Assembly (NCBI GenBank): GCA_030627155.1 | Contig: DAOUSP010000061.1 | Coordinates: 1-7,054 of the forward strand | Length of the DNA: 7,054 nucleotides | Source: Candidatus Aminicenantota bacterium | GTDB taxonomy: Bacteria; Acidobacteriota; Aminicenantia; Aminicenantales; Aminicenantaceae | Reading direction: 5' to 3' | Part shown: positions 1 to 6,206 of the stretch, in pieces | Layout of the letters: each line of letters starts with the position of its first letter | Numbering within the stretch: position 1 is the stretch's first letter | Program-made: the position numbers and the translations under genes | The notes under the pieces: model-generated | What the model was told of the DNA's origin: nothing | Databases searched by the model: none | Seen by the model: only the letters and a program-made list of their open reading frames with translations

Positions 1-11
1 GCAATTCACTA

Positions 12-20
12 AATAAAATT
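12..20. repeat. Target-site duplication, left copy
   Basis: AATAAAATT directly abuts the GGG end of the left terminal inverted repeat. It is identical to the copy at 203-211, across the 182-bp element. Confidence 0.8.
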
Positions 21-202
21 GGGAGCATCTCTATTTCCGTGATGAAGGGAAACATCTGACCTAATTGAGAAGTGCGGCGACGGTTCCTCTCCATCTGAAG
101 CCCATTGTGGAGGGTAGGAGGGTCTTGGCAACGATGAAGGGAACCGGCGCTGTGACAGATTACACGTTCATAATTATTTGTCACGGAAATAGAGATGCTC
201 CC
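21..202. mobile_element. MITE-like non-autonomous insertion element (182 bp)
   Basis: The two ends are perfect 22-bp inverted repeats: 21-42 (begins GGGAGCATC, ends TTCCGTGA) and 181-202. The match extends to 25 bp if the flanking ATT/AAT is counted. Outside them lies a perfect 9-bp direct repeat, AATAAAATT, at 12-20 and 203-211, as expected for a target-site duplication. The interior has a second imperfect inverted repeat (GCGACGGTTCC 77-87 against GGAACCGGCGC 140-150, one mismatch) and an 11-bp direct repeat GATGAAGGGAA (41-51, 133-143), so a single strand could fold into a long branched hairpin. The interior cannot hold a transposase. The short ORF at 65-274 runs through the right terminal repeat into flanking DNA and is not a gene. 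The 9-bp duplication would fit a parental DDE transposase of an IS256-, IS1- or ISAs1-like type, but I cannot assign the family. Confidence 0.88.
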
Positions 203-211
203 AATAAAATT
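203..211. repeat. Target-site duplication, right copy
   Basis: AATAAAATT directly follows the CCC end of the right terminal inverted repeat and is identical to 12-20. The exact 9-bp match suggests the insertion is relatively recent. Confidence 0.8.
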
Positions 212-248
212 AAGGGCAAAAAAAAAGGAATTATCGACTTCCCTTTTT
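212..248 (-). terminator. Possible weak intrinsic terminator of the pgs operon
   Basis: Read on the minus strand, AAAAAGGGAA and TTCCTTTTT flank an 8-nt loop that contains the pgsW stop codon. A run of nine T (218-226 on the complement) follows. The stem is short, A/T-rich and has a bulged G, so efficiency is doubtful. The adjacent MITE, with its 22-bp terminal repeats, could also form a stop-like hairpin in the transcript. Confidence 0.25.
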
Positions 249-1352
249 CAGAAACAGCAAGACAAAGGCCATAGAAAAAAAATATATGACTGTAATTAGA
301 AAAAACATTGGGTCTTTGTATTGAGGAATCTGATAGATTTGACCTTTTCCTGGAGAAGGAAGAGGAACTGGGTCCCATTCAAGCCCATAACGTTGGACAA
401 GGCCTTTCATATACAACAGGTGAATCACAGGAATATTTTTTGCTGCCATTTCATATAAGACTCCCCTTCTTTCAGAGGGCGGAATTGCTTTGACTCTTGG
501 AACACCTGGTTTCAAATGTAATATCTCAGAATCTGTTCCAATATTTGCCAGACTTCCCCCGATATTTATGAATGCTTTAATTCCGTCCTTCCCTGCCTCT
601 TCGAAATAAAGCCGCATTCTTTCTTTAATGTTTTCCTCAAAATCAGGTTGCTGCAAAAACACAATCCCGCTTTTCTGAATACCTTTTATCAGGAGAGAGC
701 GGCCATCATTGTCCATTTCTTCTCCTGAATCCCTGCCTCCTCCCAATGAAACTGCAATGGGCTTTACATCAAAGACATGTGCATCTAACAGGCATTGATT
801 CATATGAAGCCAGTGAAAATGTGGATTATTAGCCCCCCACTGCGAGGCCCCGAGAGAATATATACAAAGTGGCTTTAAATCCATGGCTTTAGAAGCAGAA
901 AGCATTGCTATAATCAGCGATGGAAAAGAACAGGATGCCCCCACAGCAATAGTATCTCCCCTCTCAACACCCGCCTGGTGAAGCAATAACACTAAAAGAG
1001 CTGCAAAGTTTGGATTTGTTGTCGTTCGTTTAGACTCTAAATTCCCCAAAGAAGTCGTTATGGATGAATACTCGAGCCCAATCAATCCTGTTCGATTAAT
1101 ATCAGTGCGTTCATCAGGGAAAATCTCTTTTTTTATTTGGCATTCCTTCAAAATCTCCATTGCTTCCTGCATTGTCAGAGAAGCTGAAATCATCTCTTCT
1201 ATGAGTACATTTGTATTTTTAAAAGGAATCACCTTTGCAAGCAAAAAGAATAGAAGGCTCAAGATGAAAAGAATAAAAATGGCATTATTATTTTGCCCGC
1301 TTGCTTCTTTAGGAACACAGCGTTTGTGCTTGGCAAAGAGATTATCCATCAT
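231..1352 (-). CDS. pgsW: Poly-gamma-glutamate system membrane protein PgsW
   Basis: About 373 residues. I recognise the family ('poly-gamma-glutamate system protein', which accompanies PgsB/PgsC in some bacteria). Its biochemical role is not settled; it is presumed to help polymer synthesis, export or anchoring. Visible features are one N-terminal membrane helix (about residues 24-43, IFILFILSLLFFLLAKV), a large central domain and a C-terminal helix (about 348-368) ending in KKGSR. The central domain contains GLEYSSITTSLG, VGASCSFPSL, SLGASQWGANNP, SLGGGRDSG and INIGGSLANIG. The Gly-rich and Ser-rich loops suggest a ligand-binding or enzymatic fold, but I cannot name the reaction. It is the last gene of the operon. 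ATG at 1352 starts 2 nt after the pgsC stop. A GTG at 1364 in the same frame would overlap pgsC by 10 nt, and neither has a strong ribosome binding site, so the start is uncertain by four residues. Confidence 0.85.
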   Translation of the reverse strand: MMDNLFAKHKRCVPKEASGQNNNAIFILFILSLLFFLLAKVIPFKNTNVLIEEMISASLTMQEAMEILKECQIKKEIFPDERTDINRTGLIGLEYSSITTSLGNLESKRTTTNPNFAALLVLLLHQAGVERGDTIAVGASCSFPSLIIAMLSASKAMDLKPLCIYSLGASQWGANNPHFHWLHMNQCLLDAHVFDVKPIAVSLGGGRDSGEEMDNDGRSLLIKGIQKSGIVFLQQPDFEENIKERMRLYFEEAGKDGIKAFINIGGSLANIGTDSEILHLKPGVPRVKAIPPSERRGVLYEMAAKNIPVIHLLYMKGLVQRYGLEWDPVPLPSPGKGQIYQIPQYKDPMFFLITVIYFFSMAFVLLFLKKGSR

Positions 1353-1354
1353 TC

Positions 1355-1789
1355 TCAAATCCACATGATTAGACGCACAAGAAAATACGTAATTGTCGCT
1401 ACAATAAACAATGAAGCTAAAGTCGGCAGGACTTTCTGTTTTTCTAAATTATTTGCAAGGAGTCCTGGAATGATCCAACCTATCACGCGCAGCTCTGGAG
1501 TATCGGGAAACACATGTGGAAAAATCAAAAACCATACCTGTGCCCACAAGACACCCAGAAGCACAAGCATAACAAATCTTCGTTTCCCAAACAGAATAAG
1601 ACGCCTTGAAAGAATCCTGTAGGTGAACAAACCAAGGAAAGCAATAACAATAGTGGCGATTACCCTGAGTGGTTGATCCAAGTATAAGGCCATATACGCA
1701 GGTACAATTATTCCCCCAGGATAGATTTCCATGATTTCAACAAAAATCACAGCCACAATTAGCCCAGCAATAAGTGTTTCAAAATACAT
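1355..1789 (-). CDS. pgsC: Poly-gamma-glutamate biosynthesis protein PgsC (CapC)
   Basis: 144 residues, close to the roughly 150 usual for CapC/PgsC. Almost the whole chain is hydrophobic helices separated by short loops: an N-terminal helix beginning MYFETLIAGLIVAVIFVEI, the family-typical loop EIYPGGIIVPAYMALYLDQP, then helices around residues 41-58, 71-90, 101-115 and 121-144. PgsC is the integral membrane partner of PgsB; together they form the core of the polyglutamate synthase at the cytoplasmic membrane. The ATG overlaps the end of pgsB by 11 nt, and a good ribosome binding site (AGGAAGGA, complement of 1797-1804) lies 7 nt upstream, inside pgsB. This indicates translational coupling and matched production of the two subunits. 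Confidence 0.93.
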   Translation of the reverse strand: MYFETLIAGLIVAVIFVEIMEIYPGGIIVPAYMALYLDQPLRVIATIVIAFLGLFTYRILSRRLILFGKRRFVMLVLLGVLWAQVWFLIFPHVFPDTPELRVIGWIIPGLLANNLEKQKVLPTLASLFIVATITYFLVRLIMWI

Positions 1790-2984
1790 ATGGTTGTCCT
1801 TCCTGATCTAAATAATTAACAAGGAGTCGGCCTGCCCCCCCAATATTTCCAAGACCAATCAAAATACTCTCTTCATTTTCAAGTTCCAAGATTCTATTCA
1901 TTATATCCTCAGGGTTCCTGGATTTAACAGCAGAGATTTCAGCTCTAATTTTGGATTCTAACTTTCTCTTAACGACCAAGGCATGCTCACCTATAATTAT
2001 AAGTCTGCTGAATTCAGGAAAAGCTCCCTCTTTCAGCGCTCTTAGCCACTGGAGAGACCTATCGCCCCTGTCTTTTCTAAGATTTAAAAGCCCGATGATT
2101 TTTTTCCCCGCAAAGATTTTAATTTTCTTTATATTTTCTATTACAAGCCGACTGGATTCAGGATCGTTCGCTGCAAATCCACTTACGAAATACCATGGCT
2201 GAAAGGAAGCCCCGGGTTTGAATCTCCAAATTTTAAGTCCTCCAAAATCCTGCCTTGCTGCATTTATGCCCTTAAAGGCCGTTTCTGTGTTTATTCCTAA
2301 GAACTCTGAAACAGCCATGGCCAATCTCATGTTTTCTTCAAATTCATATCCAGGAAGCTTTATCCCTTTAGCTAAAAAATCATTAAACGACCCTTTTGGC
2401 ACAACAATCATTCTGGAACCCATCCCCTCTGATGCTTTCTTAAATACAGGAAAGTATTCTTCCTCGAGCACAAAGACAGTGCTTTTTTCAGGAATTGAAC
2501 CAGCAAAACAGGAAGCTATGCTTTCCCTGGAATAGCCCATCTGAGACATATGATCCAGGCGGACATTGGTGATGACAATTATATGAGGTTTGAGCATCCT
2601 GGTGGATTCCACATGCACCCGCTCAGGATGGATAGCCATCAATTCCGAAACAAGTACCTGTACACCCAACTTTGCTCCTGCCTTAAGGATTTTTTTATCT
2701 TCAAGAATAGATGGCCCCCCTCTTCTCTTGATTTCTTGTTCTTCTCCATTTGGTAAGATAATAACCGGAATGGAGCCAGTTGTTTTTGCCAGAACTGAAA
2801 ATCCTGCTTCCCTGAGCATTGAAGCAATCAGCCGTGTAACACTGGATTTACCACGTGTTCCTGTTATTCCTATTCGTATGGGAATCCTGCGGGCTCTGTG
2901 TGTAATAATATGGTACTCTACCGCCAAATAAGAGATATAAATCGCTGCACATACTGCAGAAAAAACTAATCCTCTTATAAACAA
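1779..2984 (-). CDS. pgsB: Poly-gamma-glutamate synthase PgsB (CapB)
   Basis: 401 residues, the normal size for CapB/PgsB (about 390-400). An N-terminal membrane helix (about residues 4-23) is followed by the Mur-ligase-type P-loop TGTRGKSSVT at 41-50. Further motifs are SELMAIHPE (113-121) and TNVRLDHMSQMG (139-150), the latter corresponding to the TN..xDH metal/nucleotide region of amide ligases. Near the C-terminus, GLGNIGGAGRLLVNYL fits the family ending. The protein uses ATP to activate the gamma-carboxyl of glutamate and extend the polymer, working with PgsC at the membrane. The start is TTG: an in-frame TGA lies about 30 nt upstream with no ATG or GTG between, and a purine-rich AAGGGGAAAGGG stretch sits just before the TTG. 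It is first in the operon and overlaps pgsC by 11 nt. No capA/pgsA gene accompanies it here. Confidence 0.95.
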   Translation of the reverse strand: MFIRGLVFSAVCAAIYISYLAVEYHIITHRARRIPIRIGITGTRGKSSVTRLIASMLREAGFSVLAKTTGSIPVIILPNGEEQEIKRRGGPSILEDKKILKAGAKLGVQVLVSELMAIHPERVHVESTRMLKPHIIVITNVRLDHMSQMGYSRESIASCFAGSIPEKSTVFVLEEEYFPVFKKASEGMGSRMIVVPKGSFNDFLAKGIKLPGYEFEENMRLAMAVSEFLGINTETAFKGINAARQDFGGLKIWRFKPGASFQPWYFVSGFAANDPESSRLVIENIKKIKIFAGKKIIGLLNLRKDRGDRSLQWLRALKEGAFPEFSRLIIIGEHALVVKRKLESKIRAEISAVKSRNPEDIMNRILELENEESILIGLGNIGGAGRLLVNYLDQEGQPYVF

Positions 2985-2986
2985 CT

Positions 2987-2999
2987 GCCCTTTCCCCTT
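2987..2999 (-). promoter_or_regulatory. Ribosome binding region of pgsB (decides TTG start)
   Basis: On the minus strand, AAGGGGAAAGGG lies a few nucleotides before TTG at 2984-2982. It is the only purine-rich Shine-Dalgarno-like run near the 5' end of pgsB. Together with the upstream in-frame stop, it supports the TTG start. Confidence 0.55.
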
Positions 3000-3005
3000 A
3001 AAACA

Positions 3006-3024
3006 TATCTTTCAAAGAAAGATA
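3006..3024 (-). other. Perfect 8-bp hairpin in the pgsB leader
   Basis: TATCTTTC (3006-3013), a 3-nt spacer AAA, then GAAAGATA (3017-3024) form a perfect inverted repeat. It lies 21 nt upstream of the pgsB TTG and next to its ribosome binding region, within the leader predicted from the promoter at 3080-3108. It could be an RNA hairpin that affects ribosome access or mRNA stability, or a small DNA operator. The stem is A/T-rich and no poly-T follows it on the minus strand, so it does not look like a terminator. Confidence 0.4.
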
Positions 3025-3075
3025 GATGCATATTTAATCTTCTTTGGCACAATCTTTTTAAATTTTCGAAATCAT

Positions 3076-3093
3076 GCGCATTATACCATGCGC
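3076..3093. promoter_or_regulatory. Palindrome spanning the pgs -10 element (possible operator)
   Basis: GCGCAT (3076-3081), a 6-bp centre, and ATGCGC (3088-3093) form a perfect 6+6 inverted repeat that brackets and partly includes the -10 hexamer. CATGCGC also occurs twice as a direct repeat (3073-3079, 3087-3093), spaced 14 bp start to start. A dimeric repressor bound here would block the promoter. The alternative, a terminator hairpin for the M28 gene, is less likely because no T-run follows the stem on the minus strand. Confidence 0.4.
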
Positions 3094-3108
3094 CAAGCAT
3101 CATTTCAG
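3080..3108 (-). promoter_or_regulatory. Predicted sigma70-type promoter for the pgsBCW operon
   Basis: On the minus strand, CTGAAA (complement of 3103-3108; 4 of 6 match TTGACA) is followed by a 17-bp spacer and a perfect TATAAT (complement of 3080-3085). The preceding TGG gives an extended -10 (TGnTATAAT). The predicted transcription start is near 3073, leaving a leader of about 88 nt before pgsB. The -35 overlaps the last codons and stop of the M28 gene, so the pgs operon would be expressed independently of its upstream neighbour. Confidence 0.6.
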
Positions 3109-5438
3109 AATGGCATGAAAGCAAAACGCTGCTGCGGTGTCTCGCCTCTTGCTTTATCCAAAACCCTTAAGAATGTAGAGGAGAAAATATTGGACAAATC
3201 AAACCGTTCATATTTCGCCTTGAGAATTTCTGAAATTGTTTTAAGCATGAGCTCTTTTCCAGTATCACCCCATAAACACACATCATTTACAATCATTAGA
3301 TGCTGTGTGCCTATCGATTGTTTTACAGCATCGAGTTTCTTGAAATAATCCTCAGGGGAATCTTCTATCTGAAGTAGAAGGCCCAGGGCTGAATCTTTCT
3401 GTTTAATAAGCTCCATAATCTCTTTATCAGGCAAGTTCTTTTCAAGGAGAACAATTGGTTTTTTGGAAGTTTGCAACAATGTTTTTGCCTGAGATGCATC
3501 TGCACCTTTAACAAAAAGAAGCAAGCCGTTTGAATCCAATGCGTTAATAATCTCTTTTCCTTTTTCGCTAAGTGCTTCCTGTTCAAAAAGAACAGAGGGG
3601 TCATCCAGAACAACAAAATAAAGGCCCTGCTTTGCTAATACATTCGCCCATTGCGGGTCATCAATGAATGCATCCAGTCCTTTTAGCCCTGTGATAACTG
3701 TGGTCTTTCCCTGACGTACATCCCTGGAAAGACGGCCAGAGGAAGAATAATAGGTCAGTCCTTTGGACTCTTTTATTTTCTCAGAATATGTCAGGAATTT
3801 CTTTAGGATATCCACTCGGAGTTCATCCCCTTTGAGGCTTTCTTGTCCTTTTATAATAGAAAATTGGAGGTCAACATGAGAGTCTTTAGTATCTCCATGA
3901 TTGGAAATTACATTTTCGAGGGGCGAAAGCCTGTAGTTTATAAGATTCTGGTATCTAAACTGGAAGGTTTCCTGACGCATCGGCTTGATGAACTCAACCG
4001 TCTCAGAAGCAAGAAGCTCAGTTGCCGTTTGGATAAAATCACCTGTTTTCTTCAACAGTTCGGGCTGAATCAAGTCAAAATCATCCCGGCTGTGATGATA
4101 TTTCAGGAAAGAGTCCTCTGTAATTGCAAAATATGCGGGAACTCCCTTTTGTAGAAAAGCTGTATGGTCAGATCCACCGGGGCCACCCCTTCCGGGCTTA
4201 ACAGCTTCCATCAATTCTTTCGGTAATTTCTCTTCAAGAAGCTTCCAAATTTCAGGAGAATAATACTTTCCTCCAAAATTTATCTTGCCGCTTCCAATAC
4301 CCACCATATCCATATTAAGGTTAGCAACTGTCTTTTCTATCGGGTGTGTCGGATTATCAGAATAATGCCTTGAACCGAGAAGCCCCTGCTCCTCCCCTGC
4401 CCAAAGTGCAAAAATAACAGTCCTTTTTAGCTTAACCTTGTTAAGCTTCATTACTCTTGCAATTTCCATGACAACGGCTGTTCCTGAAGCATTGTCATTG
4501 GCGCCGTTCATCACATCTCCCATGGGTGTGATTCCTAAATGATCCATATGTGCACCAATAATAATATATTCATCCTTGAGTTTTTTATCTTTCCCGGAAA
4601 TTTTAGCAAGGACATTCCTTGTGGGCCTTTTTTCATCAAAATAGGCATTTACAGAGACAAAAGCTTTGACTCCAGTATGCAAGGATTTTGGCTGCGCTGT
4701 CTTCTCTATTGTCTGGAATAGAGTACGAAGATCTGTGTTAAGGTCTTTAAAAATAAAATCAACAACTTTATCCTCGACAGTAATGAGCACAAAATCCGGC
4801 TTGTATAATTCTTTTTTTATCCTCAAGCGAAAATACCTGGCCTGGCTTTGAGCCGGCTTAAAACCAATGATGCCTCGAGCACCCAGCTTTTGAGCTGCTT
4901 CGATTCTTTTTTCCATCTCGGCTTCTTCTTTTAGCTTTTTCTCAAGCTTGCGTGGACTGCCACTTGTAAATAGTACTATCTTACCTTTTATATCCACATC
5001 GGCATAGTCATCATAACCTTTCTCAGGAGCATGAATTCCATAGCCAACAAACACAATCTCTGTTGTGAAATGGCCGGACCCAGAGAGTCTTTGGACTCTC
5101 CAGTCCTCCCCATAATAAAAATCACGCCTTGCCCTATCTGTGATTACTTCAAGAGCCACTCCTTCTTCAACATGGCTGTGCTCTATTGTGAAATTCTGGA
5201 AGAATGTGCCATTATCTCCGGCCGGTTCTAAACCCCACTCTTTGAACCTGGATGCAATATATTCCTCTGCCATCAAAGCTCCCGGCTGGCCGCTTCTCCG
5301 CCCCTGCATGGAATCCGAAGCCAAATCTTTTATATAACTCCATGCTGCTTGCTCATCAAAAGAAACCTTCTTGTGTTTTGCAAGTGCAGGTGAAAATAAA
5401 AGACATAAAACTAATACTATGCCAATGAATCTTTTCAC
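3105..5438 (-). CDS. Secreted M28 zinc peptidase with PA-like insert and degenerate M19-like C-terminal domain
   Basis: 777 residues from the GTG at 5438; AGGAGG lies 6 nt upstream of it. A TTG further out would put the ribosome binding site inside the gene. Signal peptide: MKRFIGIVLVLCLLFSPALA. A PA-like region (roughly 125-225, with KGKIVLFTSGSP and GARGIIGF) precedes the M28 catalytic domain (about 275-480). Predicted zinc ligands are H297 (AHMDH), D315 (GANDNASG), E350, D377 (NMDMVG) and H449 (YHHSRDD), with E349 of GEEQG as catalytic base, so an active aminopeptidase is expected. Residues about 500-767 follow the M19 membrane-dipeptidase pattern: NHGDTK for DgHxDT, SHVDLQFSIIKG for the HVDLPRLrxGG segment, GLKGLDAF for iEGG, PIVLLEKN for PviaSHSN, and IFSSTFLRVLDKA for ilGxNflRvl. 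Several M19 metal ligands are replaced, so that part is probably inactive. Its own promoter region lies at 5439-5500. A role in processing extracellular peptides or polyglutamate is only a guess from position. Confidence 0.9.
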   Translation of the reverse strand: MKRFIGIVLVLCLLFSPALAKHKKVSFDEQAAWSYIKDLASDSMQGRRSGQPGALMAEEYIASRFKEWGLEPAGDNGTFFQNFTIEHSHVEEGVALEVITDRARRDFYYGEDWRVQRLSGSGHFTTEIVFVGYGIHAPEKGYDDYADVDIKGKIVLFTSGSPRKLEKKLKEEAEMEKRIEAAQKLGARGIIGFKPAQSQARYFRLRIKKELYKPDFVLITVEDKVVDFIFKDLNTDLRTLFQTIEKTAQPKSLHTGVKAFVSVNAYFDEKRPTRNVLAKISGKDKKLKDEYIIIGAHMDHLGITPMGDVMNGANDNASGTAVVMEIARVMKLNKVKLKRTVIFALWAGEEQGLLGSRHYSDNPTHPIEKTVANLNMDMVGIGSGKINFGGKYYSPEIWKLLEEKLPKELMEAVKPGRGGPGGSDHTAFLQKGVPAYFAITEDSFLKYHHSRDDFDLIQPELLKKTGDFIQTATELLASETVEFIKPMRQETFQFRYQNLINYRLSPLENVISNHGDTKDSHVDLQFSIIKGQESLKGDELRVDILKKFLTYSEKIKESKGLTYYSSSGRLSRDVRQGKTTVITGLKGLDAFIDDPQWANVLAKQGLYFVVLDDPSVLFEQEALSEKGKEIINALDSNGLLLFVKGADASQAKTLLQTSKKPIVLLEKNLPDKEIMELIKQKDSALGLLLQIEDSPEDYFKKLDAVKQSIGTQHLMIVNDVCLWGDTGKELMLKTISEILKAKYERFDLSNIFSSTFLRVLDKARGETPQQRFAFMPF

Positions 5439-5444
5439 AGAAAA

Positions 5445-5450
5445 CCTCCT
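5445..5450 (-). promoter_or_regulatory. Ribosome binding site of the M28 gene
   Basis: A perfect AGGAGG on the minus strand lies 6 nt before GTG (5438-5436). It settles the start at GTG rather than the in-frame TTG at 5453, whose second and third codons would be this same AGGAGG. Confidence 0.85.
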
Positions 5451-5485
5451 CAATTAATGATAATGATATGGATAATAGAAATAGT

Positions 5486-5491
5486 ATTATA
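5486..5491 (-). promoter_or_regulatory. Candidate -10 element for the M28 gene
   Basis: A perfect TATAAT on the minus strand lies about 50 nt upstream of the GTG start. The -35 position at 17 bp is an uninterrupted T-run with poor similarity to TTGACA, so the call rests on the -10 and its position in the divergent intergenic region. Confidence 0.35.
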
Positions 5492-5616
5492 ACGAAATAA
5501 ATAAAAAGAAAAAAAGAAAATTCTTGCACAAATATCAAATTTTTAATAAATTTTTTTAGAAAATAGTATTTTCAATCAAAAGAAAAACAAATAAAATTTA
5601 TTCTAAAAGGATAATA

Positions 5617-6189
5617 ATGAAAAAACGATGCAAATGGGTACTAACAGATGACCCCCTCTCCCTGAATTATCATGACAATGAATGGGGCGTTCCTATACAT
5701 GATGACCAGAAGCTGTTCGAATTTCTTATTCTGGAAGGCATGCAGGCAGGACTAAGCTGGACTACAATCCTAAAAAAACGCGAGAATTTCAGGGAAGAGT
5801 TCGATAATTTCGATGCCAGCAAGATAGCTGAATATGATGAAAACAAGGTAGCACAGCTTCTCTCAAACAAAGGAATCATTCGTAACCGAAGAAAGATCGA
5901 AGCTTCGATCCAAAACGCCAGGGCTTTTCTGGCTGTAAAAAAAGAATACAGGAGCTTTGATTACTATATCTGGCAGTTTACAGACGGAAAGCCAAAGAAT
6001 AACGCATGGAAAAATATCGAAGAGATACCTTCAATGACTCCTGAGTCAGATGCAATGAGTAAAGATTTGATAAAGCGAGGATTTAAATTCGTAGGGTCAA
6101 CCATTTGTTATGCATTCATGCAAGCTGTCGGCATGGTCAATGACCACACAATAGATTGCTTTCGGTATGAGGAAATATTAAAATTATAA
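5617..6189 (+). CDS. tag: DNA-3-methyladenine glycosylase I
   Basis: 190 residues, against 187 in E. coli Tag, and alignable along its length from memory of that family: RCKWVLTDDPLSLNYHDNEW at the N-terminus and RGFKFVGSTICYAFMQAVGMVNDH near the C-terminus. The enzyme is cytosolic and removes N3-methyladenine from alkylated DNA, starting base excision repair. The HhH-superfamily fold carries a structural zinc, and its four ligands are present: C5, H19, H177 and C181. The catalytic/base-binding residues are also conserved (E40 in LEGMQAGLSW, W48). The start is ATG, with AAAAGG (5605-5610) 6 nt upstream. The archaemetzincin gene follows 17 nt after the stop and is probably co-transcribed. It has no evident functional link to the pgs genes. 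Confidence 0.97.
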   Translation: MKKRCKWVLTDDPLSLNYHDNEWGVPIHDDQKLFEFLILEGMQAGLSWTTILKKRENFREEFDNFDASKIAEYDENKVAQLLSNKGIIRNRRKIEASIQNARAFLAVKKEYRSFDYYIWQFTDGKPKNNAWKNIEEIPSMTPESDAMSKDLIKRGFKFVGSTICYAFMQAVGMVNDHTIDCFRYEEILKL

Positions 6190-6206
6190 AAAGATTCAAT
6201 AAATAA

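Larger units (their letters stand above)
5439..5616. promoter_or_regulatory. AT-rich divergent intergenic region
   Basis: 178 bp separate the M28 gene (leftward) from tag (rightward). The stretch is extremely A/T-rich, with long purine-only (5500-5520) and T/A-only (5539-5557) tracts, as expected for promoter DNA with bent or easily melted segments. A possible plus-strand promoter is TTGCAC (5524-5529), 17 bp, then TAAATT (5547-5552), which is only a weak match. No RNA gene or coding sequence is apparent. Confidence 0.5.

Noticed and set aside
12..211. Reading the left-edge inverted repeats as a CRISPR, tRNA or structured RNA gene
   Set aside because: There are only two copies, in inverted orientation, exactly bounded by a 9-bp direct duplication, which is explained by transposition.
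65..274. 69-codon plus-strand ORF at the left edge
   Set aside because: It lies within the MITE, crosses its right terminal repeat and target duplication and runs into the 3' end of pgsW. It has a low-complexity Lys-rich end and no ribosome binding site.
2590..2931. 113-codon plus-strand ORF opposite the start of pgsB, and similar plus-strand ORFs opposite the pgs and M28 genes
   Set aside because: They are antisense shadows of well-recognised coding regions, without recognisable domains or ribosome binding sites.
3365..3616. Possible frameshift or second small gene inside the C-terminal part of the M28 gene
   Set aside because: The main frame continues unbroken with recognisable M19-like motifs on both sides. 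The alternative frame has no homology I recognise.
5439..5453. TTG at 5453 as the start of the M28 gene
   Set aside because: The next two codons are AGG AGG, an ideal Shine-Dalgarno for GTG 5438. Starting at GTG gives a clean signal peptide beginning MKRF.
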